Below are positions 32,998-39,817 of a stretch of DNA of 52,281 nucleotides, piece after piece; the first letter of the stretch is position 1; each line of letters starts with the position of its first letter. The stretch is taken from NCBI GenBank assembly GCA_903892635.1, contig CAITJH010000037.1:1-52281 (forward strand), written 5' to 3'. Source of the stretch: an uncultured Actinomycetes bacterium. Its GTDB lineage: Bacteria > Actinomycetota > Actinomycetes > S36-B12 > UBA5976. A model generated the notes under the pieces. That model was not told the DNA's origin and ran no database searches. It saw nothing but the letters and a program-made list of their open reading frames with translations. The translations under genes and the position numbers were made by a program.

Positions 32998-33564
32998 CTA
33001 CCACGCTAAGTGAGAAAACAAGCCGACTGCTATTGGTACAACACCAATCAATACAAAGGCTGGCAAGAAGCACAGGCCCAAAGGAAGAACTGACTTCACT
33101 GCAACCGAACGTACTCGTTGTGTGATGTAGCTACTTGCTTCATTGCGCATTTGTTCGCTCAATGTACCTAAGGCTGCATGCAACGGTGCACCTGTGATGA
33201 AACTTCGTTCCAGTAAGTGAGCTGCAGTTGCCAAAGAAGGTTGATTTGCCTGAACACTTCGACATGCTTGAATTGGATCAGCTCGCATGTCACTCGCCCA
33301 TTGTTCAATTGCCGGATGGGTAGATTCGAGTTCGGCGACGATTGATAATGCGCGCGCTACCGACAAGCCTGCCGACAAACACATGCGCAGGTGATCAAGT
33401 GACGCACTAGCTTGCAATAACGAAATTTTCTTATCGCTGCCGGCTAGTTGTTGTGCATGAGCCAAGTGATGCTTTTGGTCTCGACCCGTATTGTGAGACT
33501 TTCGCTGAAATGGTTTGCCGAAATAGTACGAGATTCCTACCAAAACAGATAGAGCAAACATCAT
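32998..33564 (-). CDS. tadC: Tad pilus inner-membrane platform protein (TadC-like)
   Basis: A 188-residue type II secretion F-domain protein. An N-terminal helix is followed by a soluble helical domain (ASLDHLRMCLSAGLSVARAL, ERSFITGAPLHAAL) and a C-terminal hydrophobic region (VLPLGLCFLPAFVLIGVVPIA). It is shorter than typical TadC proteins, as in other actinobacterial Flp loci. Its start overlaps tadB by 4 nt. With TadB it forms the membrane platform driven by the CpaF ATPase. A 115-bp gap separates it from the pilin gene. Confidence 0.83.
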   Translation of the reverse strand: MMFALSVLVGISYYFGKPFQRKSHNTGRDQKHHLAHAQQLAGSDKKISLLQASASLDHLRMCLSAGLSVARALSIVAELESTHPAIEQWASDMRADPIQACRSVQANQPSLATAAHLLERSFITGAPLHAALGTLSEQMRNEASSYITQRVRSVAVKSVLPLGLCFLPAFVLIGVVPIAVGLFSHLAW

Positions 33565-34196
33565 GACTGCGTCGCCAATGCTCGCTTAACTAATACGTGC
33601 GTCCACCAAAATCCAGTTAGCTCAAAGATAGTCGCGAGTACCAAACACAGTCGACCAAATCCAGTACCACTCAACCAAGCAAGTGGTTGTGCATTGAGCA
33701 CAGTGCCAAACATTAAGCCCATAACTGGAAGTGCAGCAAGGACATAGATAGTTGCTCGAACGCTTGCAAGTTCACTTCGTAGCGATTGATGCATCGCAAT
33801 ACTCTCTTGAATTGATTTAGTCATTACATCGAGTGAGCTGCTCAGTTGCGAACCTTGAGTTCGAGAAATAGTCATCGCGACACTGAGGTGCCCAAGTATT
33901 GGATACTGAGCGGCATCGTGGCGTAGCCCTATTACAGGATTAAGTTCATCTCGCAGCGACTCACGGGTATGTCTTAATTCATTTTCCGGAATGCAGTTCA
34001 GGGCTTGGCTCAGCGCAACATGTGGTGTTGCTCCGGATTCAAGTTCGATTCGAAAAGCCATAATCAGATCAAGCTGCTGTTTATCTGTTAGTCGCTTTCG
34101 CCTCGGTGCAAAGCCATTCGTACGCATAACTGAGAATTTGCGAAGTGGAAACGCTAAATAGACAGCAACGGCAACCAGTATGGATATTGCTAACAC
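33561..34196 (-). CDS. tadB: Tad pilus inner-membrane platform protein (TadB-like)
   Basis: A 211-residue protein. The N-terminal helix (MLAISILVAVAVYLAFPL) precedes a cytoplasmic F domain with LIMAFRIELESGATPHVAL and SRTQGSQLSSSLDVMTKSI, and two C-terminal helices close it (IYVLAALPVMGLMFGTVLN and FGRLCLVLATIFELTGFWW). It overlaps cpaF by 7 nt and tadC by 4 nt. Compared with full-length TadB it lacks the large N-terminal extension. Confidence 0.83.
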   Translation of the reverse strand: MLAISILVAVAVYLAFPLRKFSVMRTNGFAPRRKRLTDKQQLDLIMAFRIELESGATPHVALSQALNCIPENELRHTRESLRDELNPVIGLRHDAAQYPILGHLSVAMTISRTQGSQLSSSLDVMTKSIQESIAMHQSLRSELASVRATIYVLAALPVMGLMFGTVLNAQPLAWLSGTGFGRLCLVLATIFELTGFWWTHVLVKRALATQS

Positions 34197-35332
34197 GACA
34201 AATCCTGAATTGCATCTGAATCTAAATACTCGTCAAAGTGTGAATGGACTTTTACTTCCGGAGTAAAGGTAATGATCGGGAAATACTCGCATCGATCATT
34301 AACCAATTTCAATGCACCAATCTCGTGAACTTGCCGAACACCATCAATGCGCTGCATATCAATCACAAGATCAATTGCCGTAGCAAGTTGCGCATGTGTA
34401 GCACTGTCGGATAAACCATTAGTCACTCCGAGAAGTTGAACCCGTGAAATGACATCTTTGCCGCTATTAGCGTGAATTGTTGCTGCACAACCCTGATGCC
34501 CAGTATTGAGTGCTGCGAAAAGTTCCAGAATTTCCGCACCTCTGACCTCTCCAACGATGATTCGATCGGGACGCATGCGTAAGGCTTGACGTACCAAAGT
34601 ACGCATCGTTACTTCACCAATACCTTCGGCATTCGGCAATCGACTTTGTAATTTTGCGCAATGGTCGTGCGCGATCGACAACTCCGAAGCATCTTCCACA
34701 ATCACAATGCGTTGCGACGACGGAACATCGGCGAGCATCCCTGCCAGCAAGGTTGTTTTTCCCGTACCAGTGCCACCACATAATAAGAATGCTTTTTGAG
34801 TGAGAACAATGTTGCGCAACACTCGTTCCACAATCGGTGACTGGTGCTGAACTAAGTCGTGAAGTACTGGCGGTTTTGGTTGGGCAATTCGAAGAGCTAT
34901 TTGCGTGCCCGTGGTGCTCAGCGGCGCTGCAATTATGTGTATTCGTATTCTGGAATCTAATTGAGCATCCACATAAGGATTGAGCTCGTCTAATCTCTTA
35001 TCGCATTCCATCGCGAGTCGAACTGCAAAGCGATAGAGCTCCGTCTCGTTTTTCCATGGAGATGAAATTCGTTCAAGTCCAAAACCACGATCAATCCAGA
35101 CATCGCAATGGCCATTGACAATGACATCAGTTACGTCAGGAATACGAACTACATCATTTAATACGCCTAGCCGAGAATGTTCACTACTGAGTAAACCGAC
35201 TAGTTCCACAAGTTCGACTTCAGAAATCCGTGGCAGCATTTCACGTGCGACATCAATGATGTCACTTGCTGAAAAGGTGTCGTTTCTTTCTTTTAATTGT
35301 GCTCGCACGTCACTTATGACATTAGGCAGCAC
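34190..35332 (-). CDS. cpaF: Tad pilus assembly ATPase CpaF/TadA
   Basis: A 380-residue secretion ATPase. The Walker A is GGTGTGKTT, the Asp box/Walker B region includes IVIVEDASELSI and the segment RPDRIIVGEVRGAEILELFAALNTGHQG contains the typical GEVRG-E and NTGH-G motifs (given by position about 258-286). CSATIHANS-like sequence here reads GCAATIHANSG. It powers pilin assembly. It sits between the SsaA-type ATPase and TadB genes, with a 11-nt overlap with the former. The gene symbol follows CpaF to avoid confusion with tRNA deaminase TadA. Confidence 0.92.
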   Translation of the reverse strand: MLPNVISDVRAQLKERNDTFSASDIIDVAREMLPRISEVELVELVGLLSSEHSRLGVLNDVVRIPDVTDVIVNGHCDVWIDRGFGLERISSPWKNETELYRFAVRLAMECDKRLDELNPYVDAQLDSRIRIHIIAAPLSTTGTQIALRIAQPKPPVLHDLVQHQSPIVERVLRNIVLTQKAFLLCGGTGTGKTTLLAGMLADVPSSQRIVIVEDASELSIAHDHCAKLQSRLPNAEGIGEVTMRTLVRQALRMRPDRIIVGEVRGAEILELFAALNTGHQGCAATIHANSGKDVISRVQLLGVTNGLSDSATHAQLATAIDLVIDMQRIDGVRQVHEIGALKLVNDRCEYFPIITFTPEVKVHSHFDEYLDSDAIQDLSC

Positions 35333-36344
35333 GAAGCTGTACTTCCTGATCCATAAAGTAATTTGCTAATCGAGATATGGCTCGACTATGGCTACCATTT
35401 CGAAGTGCAACAGGGCCAAGACCTTGTTCGATAACTTCAACTAACCGCGTATCAGTCGGAATTGATGCCCACAGCGGAAGCTCTAGCGTCTGGGCAACTA
35501 ACGGTTCGGCTAACGCACTACCGGGAACGCTGCGAACAACGACGCCCATGGTCAACATACTCGAATCAAACTCTTCAATACTGGCTCGTGCGAGTGCAAC
35601 CGCACGCAACGTATTAGGCACAACAAGACACACATCATCCACGAGACCTTCCAATGTGCGCATTTGATCCAGAGATGAACAGTCAAGGACTAGTTGGGTA
35701 GATTCCATTGCGATCGCTTTAATGATCTCGATGTGCTCATCCCCTAACGTGTTCTTGATTCCAATGGGTGCAGGAAGATAGTGCAGCGAGTTCCAAGAGG
35801 AGAGCCGCTCCATTGAAAAACTATGCGGATCCGCGGTAATAAGGTCGTGCCAAGTTGTTGGAGTGGCGCGCTCAGTTCCGAGCATCACTGCCATTCCTCC
35901 GCCCCGCGACTGACAATCAATCAAAACGACAGACGGTGAGATTCGAGAAAGTTCGCCGGCAACACAGGCAGCAAGCGTCGAGGCGCCCGCACCACCAACA
36001 AGCGGAATGAAAGCTGTTACGCGGGCACGACGACTCGATACTTTTGTCAACGCTTGAGTAATTTCTGAACGATCTTGCGGAAGGCTTACGATTCGTTGAG
36101 CATTAACGCGTGCGGCGCATTGCCAAGCCGTTGGGCCAGCCGGACCACTCGTGACAATCCACACCATTCGGTGATTCATCTCGAAATCGCTGCATTCAGG
36201 ATCAAGAAATATGTGCTGAGCATTATTTATCTGAACGACATCTGGTTGCGCAGTGACCTCTAATGAGAATCCGGTTACCGCAATAATCTTGTCGAATTCT
36301 GCTCGCATGTAAGCGTTATTTGTAATTAGTAATGCACTTGTCAT
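35322..36344 (-). CDS. SsaA/CpaE-like ATPase of the Tad locus
   Basis: A 340-residue protein from the ATG at 36344, which has GGAGG 5 nt upstream; a GTG 12 nt earlier is the alternative. The N-terminal part (about 1-105) is receiver-like. The MinD/ParA-type domain begins with AFIPLVGGAGASTLAACVAG, where the P-loop lacks both signature lysines (KGG-GK-T in MinD). VVLIDCQSRGGGMAVMLG and VLDCSSLDQM follow. In mycobacteria the homologous gene (Rv3660c, SsaA) sits at the same place. The likely role is positioning the pilus or division machinery. Confidence 0.82.
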   Translation of the reverse strand: MTSALLITNNAYMRAEFDKIIAVTGFSLEVTAQPDVVQINNAQHIFLDPECSDFEMNHRMVWIVTSGPAGPTAWQCAARVNAQRIVSLPQDRSEITQALTKVSSRRARVTAFIPLVGGAGASTLAACVAGELSRISPSVVLIDCQSRGGGMAVMLGTERATPTTWHDLITADPHSFSMERLSSWNSLHYLPAPIGIKNTLGDEHIEIIKAIAMESTQLVLDCSSLDQMRTLEGLVDDVCLVVPNTLRAVALARASIEEFDSSMLTMGVVVRSVPGSALAEPLVAQTLELPLWASIPTDTRLVEVIEQGLGPVALRNGSHSRAISRLANYFMDQEVQLRAA

Positions 36345-36362
36345 GTGGACCTCCACGTCACA

Positions 36363-36376
36363 GGTTTGTGCAAACC
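36363..36376. promoter_or_regulatory. Palindrome upstream of the Tad operon
   Basis: GGTTTG and CAAACC arms with a 2-nt spacer lie 18 nt before the SsaA start. A second repeat, AGTGC/GCACT, lies at 36390-36407. They may be an operator or a leader hairpin for the pilus operon. No clear -35/-10 pair was found. Confidence 0.35.
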
Positions 36377-36447
36377 GCTCAGTGATGAAAGTGCCAGTTA
36401 TCGCACTGTGGAGAAAGTTGTGCTGTGAAAATGCAGATTCGAGGGGA

Positions 36448-37218
36448 CTATCGGCCGGCTAATGCTGCGAGTGTTCCATCAATTCCCAATGAAATGGCAG
36501 AAGTATGCCAACGCATTAGCGCAATCATCCCTTCAATGGTTCCCGAACCGTAGTCGCGTAATGCCTTGACGTAGGCCGTTCGTCCAAGGGAGTACATACC
36601 AAATTCAGGAGCACACAACACTTTGTCATCCACATGTTTTCCAGCGAGTACCAATCGAACCGAAGAACGTGCTACTAAATAGGACCCATGAGAAAACGGT
36701 CGAATCGCAGCAACTTCGGCATGGGCAATAGCGCTTACAACTAAAGCTGGCGCGGTCGTTGTTGTGATCGCTTGAGTGAGCAGGCCAAGCCGCTCATGCA
36801 TCTGCTCGACTGGAATAGCTGCACCCAAATGAAGTGGATCTTGCACACCTTCGGTAGTGCGCGGACGGCCGCGTTCGTCGCTTTGATCGATTAATGAATG
36901 CAGGAACGCCCACACCTGCATCGGTGAATGCATGAACGTCGATGCTTGTAAGTCAGCAGCTGCAGTAATGGTTAGTCCTTGATTGGCTACATCACCCATT
37001 GCAGAAGTATCCGGTTCGCGCAGTGGATCATCCGCCATAACCGCACCGTCAAGAGCCGCTGTTGCATAACCAGACATACGACGAACATAAGTAGTGAAGG
37101 TGTCATCTTGCTTTCGGATTTCACGGTTCCACGCCAATTCGTCGATGCGCTTTAAAGTATCTGAGCACAAAGATGCAATCTCTGGAACATCAGCAATCTG
37201 CTGCATGAAGTCAGTCAT
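36448..37218 (-). CDS. Fic-like protein with degenerate active site
   Basis: A 256-residue, mostly helical protein. The region HAEVAAIRPFSHGSYLVARSS (split about 160-181) lines up with the Fic motif H-P-F-x-(D/E)-G-N-G-R, but the catalytic His is Arg (IRPF), the Asn is Ser and the first Arg is missing, so AMP transfer is unlikely. It belongs to an actinobacterial Fic-like family often left as hypothetical or oxidoreductase. It is the last gene of an operon with the alpha/beta hydrolase (9-nt gap) and the Holin-X protein. Confidence 0.65.
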   Translation of the reverse strand: MTDFMQQIADVPEIASLCSDTLKRIDELAWNREIRKQDDTFTTYVRRMSGYATAALDGAVMADDPLREPDTSAMGDVANQGLTITAAADLQASTFMHSPMQVWAFLHSLIDQSDERGRPRTTEGVQDPLHLGAAIPVEQMHERLGLLTQAITTTTAPALVVSAIAHAEVAAIRPFSHGSYLVARSSVRLVLAGKHVDDKVLCAPEFGMYSLGRTAYVKALRDYGSGTIEGMIALMRWHTSAISLGIDGTLAALAGR

Positions 37219-37227
37219 GTCAATCTC

Positions 37228-38136
37228 TTACGCTGAAAATGTTTCAGGTAACCACTGCACGATCGCAGCGATGACTTCATCTGTAGCTTGTTCTGGGAGC
37301 AAGTGCCCTTCATCTAGCGTGACTGGACTCCACGGTCCATTCACAAACTGTGCAGAATCAATTGCAGTGTCAACCAAAATACTTGTGTCTCGTTTTCCAT
37401 GAATTTGAAGTACAGGAACATTGACACCACCCTGCATATCTATCGCAAAACGACGACCATCTGGCCGTGGAATCGAACGCATAGCCCAACGATGAAATTC
37501 AATTGCACAGTGTGAAGTATTTCCCAGCAAGAAAGCAGTTCGATACTGCGAAACAACTTCATCACTGAGCACATCGGGTGCGGCCCATTCACGTAGCAAC
37601 TCTTCGATGGCGGCCGCGCCGTCCTTAACTAAACTACGTTCAGCAAACCACGGTCGCTGGTAACTCAACACATAACTTAGTGCCTTAGCTTGTGCAGCAT
37701 TCGACAACATTGCCGTTCGCAATGCGTTCGGATGCGCTGAACTCACTGAAACCAAACCCGAGATGGATGACTCTTGCAGAGTTGCAGCAGTCCACCCAAC
37801 CAAACCTCCAACACCATGGCCTACAACAATTGCGGATTCATAACCAAGAGCGCGGATGACTCCGGCAACATCTGCAGCTAAAGTGCGTGGATCGTATCCT
37901 CGTGGCGGATGATCACTTGCACCATAGCCACGAAGATCCATAGCAGCAGCGGTATACCCAGCTGCGCTAATTGGTCCGAGGAATTTACGCCACAGCCACC
38001 AATAAGTTGGAAAGCCGTGTAGAAAAAGTACGAGTGGACCTTCGCCTTGAATTGCCACGTGGAATCGCGAACCATGGGCGTATACCGAACGATGTTCCCA
38101 TGGTCCTGGAACCAAGATTGCTGCGTTATCAGGCAC
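37228..38136 (-). CDS. Alpha/beta hydrolase (EphE-like) lacking the usual nucleophile
   Basis: A 302-residue hydrolase-fold protein close in context to mycobacterial ephE. The oxyanion motif HGFPTYWWLWRK, the DLRGYGASDHP segment and the C-terminal LDEGHLLPEQA with the catalytic His are present. The nucleophile elbow reads VVGHGVGG, with Gly108 where Asp (epoxide hydrolases) or Ser (esterases) is expected; the codon GGT is one base from both GAT and AGT. Either the enzyme is inactive or uses another chemistry. It starts 2 nt after the Holin-X stop. Confidence 0.82.
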   Translation of the reverse strand: MPDNAAILVPGPWEHRSVYAHGSRFHVAIQGEGPLVLFLHGFPTYWWLWRKFLGPISAAGYTAAAMDLRGYGASDHPPRGYDPRTLAADVAGVIRALGYESAIVVGHGVGGLVGWTAATLQESSISGLVSVSSAHPNALRTAMLSNAAQAKALSYVLSYQRPWFAERSLVKDGAAAIEELLREWAAPDVLSDEVVSQYRTAFLLGNTSHCAIEFHRWAMRSIPRPDGRRFAIDMQGGVNVPVLQIHGKRDTSILVDTAIDSAQFVNGPWSPVTLDEGHLLPEQATDEVIAAIVQWLPETFSA

Positions 38137-38138
38137 GA

Positions 38139-38543
38139 TTAAATATCTGTTGTCTTGCCGGCAAGATCAGAGAATGCTTCCACTGTTGACTTCAATTCTT
38201 CACCAGTGCGATTGCGCCGCCCAATACGTCGAATCTGATTCTTGGCTACTGCATAGAAAACAATGCCAAGAACAAGCATGATTCCAGAGACGATCAAAAA
38301 CCCAACCCACACTGGAACACCACGTGTGCTGATTCCATAGGCCAACGCGAAAAGTGTAAATACTGTAGCCATGCTGACAAAAAGTCCGGCGAATAAAAAT
38401 CCCCACATTGAACGCGTAATACGTTTAACGTTTTCCAGCAGTTCTGTTTTAGCAAGTTCAACATGCTCACGAACGAGTTCGTTGACGTCTTCAGTCAATG
38501 AGTCAATCATTGATGAAAGTTTCGGGCTTGAGTTCTCTTCCAT
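38139..38543 (-). CDS. Actinobacterial Holin-X family membrane protein
   Basis: A 134-residue protein with an N-terminal amphipathic helix (MIDSLTEDVNELVREHVELAKTEL by position 12-35), two membrane helices (about 48-70 and 76-100) and a charged C-terminus. This is the layout of the Holin-X family (PF07332), which occurs on actinobacterial chromosomes without phages and is not shown to lyse cells. The ribosome-binding site is AGGAGG. It is the first gene of a three-gene operon with the EphE-like and Fic-like proteins; the same pairing with ephE occurs in mycobacteria, from memory. Confidence 0.82.
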   Translation of the reverse strand: MEENSSPKLSSMIDSLTEDVNELVREHVELAKTELLENVKRITRSMWGFLFAGLFVSMATVFTLFALAYGISTRGVPVWVGFLIVSGIMLVLGIVFYAVAKNQIRRIGRRNRTGEELKSTVEAFSDLAGKTTDI

Positions 38544-38563
38544 AACCGCCTCCTAGTCCTTTA

Positions 38564-38592
38564 AGCCTAGTGCGCAAGCGTGTGTTGAAAAA
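38564..38592 (-). promoter_or_regulatory. Promoter of the Holin-X-hydrolase-Fic operon
   Basis: On the minus strand TAGGCT (38569-38564) is preceded by TTTTTC at 17 nt or TTTTCA at 16 nt. It lies 20 nt before the start codon. Confidence 0.4.
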
Positions 38593-39786
38593 CTAGGCCA
38601 AATTACGTGCGCGGATCTTCATTGCAGTTACCGAACTTGCTACGGCCACAAGGTTTGTTAGCACAAGTGCACACTTGGAAATTACGAGTAGTTGTGGATC
38701 ACTTCCAAAACTGACTTCGCTGACAAGCAGAGCAACAGTAAAACCGATACTGGCTAAAGTTCCAACCACAATGACGTCGGCCCACTTCAAACCTGAAGGC
38801 AGTCTTTTCCCGGTAAATCGAGTACCGATAAAAGTTCCAGCAAGAACACCAACTGGCTGCCCGATTACTAGACCGAAAACTATTCCTAAGGTGAGTGAAC
38901 TTGTAATCACATCGTGAAATTTCACGCCATCCAGATCGACACCTGCTGACATTAAGGCAAACAATGGAACACATAGTCCCGCCGAAATTGGGCGTAGCAC
39001 GTGCTCAGTGCGATGAGCTGGTGACTGCAGTTCACCATCATTCTTGGCCACTCGCATCGATAGTCCAAGAAGCACACCGGCGACCGTAGCGTGGATTCCA
39101 CTTTCATACATGAAGTACCAGCTGGCAAGTGCCAATGGGATGTAGGCGGCTACTGATTGCACACCGAACTTCTGAAGTGCGGCAAAAACTGCAATAAGAA
39201 CGAGTGCGATAACGAAAGCTCGGAGATGAAACCCATGGCCGTAGAAGATTGCAATGACAACGATTGCACCAAGATCATTAACAACAGCTAGTGTCAATAA
39301 GAAGATTCGTAACGGTGCTGGAAGTTGACGGCCAGCAATTGCAAGTATTGCCAAAGCAAATGCAATGTCAGTCGATATCGGAATTCCCCAAGCGCTTGCG
39401 GTGACCAATCCATGATTAAACAAGAGAAAAATTATTGCCGACATCGCCATGCCACCAAAGGCAGCTAAAAACGGGACGACTGCTTTTTTTACACTGGACA
39501 AACTTCCGGCAACAAATTCGTGCTTAAGTTCAATACCTACAACCAAGAAAAATATTGCTAAGAGAAAATCAGCAGCCCAGATACTAAGTGGCAACTGAAA
39601 ATTATGAATTCCACATTTCACAGAAATGAGATTCTGATAAGAGTCAGACCATGGCGAGTTTGCCCATGCGATTGCAAAGATTGCTGAGATGATTAGGAGC
39701 ACGCCGCCAGTTGTTTCATCGCGTAAACGTTCGCTTAACCGACGTCGCGAAGCGACTAAAACTTCTTCTTGCTCGTTTGTACTCAC
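38593..39786 (-). CDS. nhaA: NhaA-family Na+/H+ antiporter with Asn-Asp/Gln active site
   Basis: A 397-residue, about 12-helix NhaA. Family parts are clear: WANSPWSDSY, GIELKHEF, ISTDIAFALAILA (Asp140 matching E. coli D133), AVVNDLGAIVVIA and SGIHATVAG (His232 matching H225). The usual Asp-Asp pair (D163/D164) is Asn170-Asp171 here, and K300 is replaced by Gln310 in VIGQPVGV. Both codons (AAT, CAG) read cleanly. Loss of the D163-K300 pair as a unit may change coupling. TAGATT 6 nt before the GTG start suggests a leaderless mRNA. Confidence 0.93.
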   Translation of the reverse strand: MSTNEQEEVLVASRRRLSERLRDETTGGVLLIISAIFAIAWANSPWSDSYQNLISVKCGIHNFQLPLSIWAADFLLAIFFLVVGIELKHEFVAGSLSSVKKAVVPFLAAFGGMAMSAIIFLLFNHGLVTASAWGIPISTDIAFALAILAIAGRQLPAPLRIFLLTLAVVNDLGAIVVIAIFYGHGFHLRAFVIALVLIAVFAALQKFGVQSVAAYIPLALASWYFMYESGIHATVAGVLLGLSMRVAKNDGELQSPAHRTEHVLRPISAGLCVPLFALMSAGVDLDGVKFHDVITSSLTLGIVFGLVIGQPVGVLAGTFIGTRFTGKRLPSGLKWADVIVVGTLASIGFTVALLVSEVSFGSDPQLLVISKCALVLTNLVAVASSVTAMKIRARNLA

Positions 39787-39792
39787 AAGATG

Positions 39793-39798
39793 AATCTA
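39793..39798 (-). promoter_or_regulatory. Putative leaderless -10 box of nhaA
   Basis: TAGATT on the minus strand is followed by 6 nt and the GTG at 39786. Confidence 0.4.
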
Positions 39799-39817
39799 AC
39801 GCACCCAAACAATGCGA

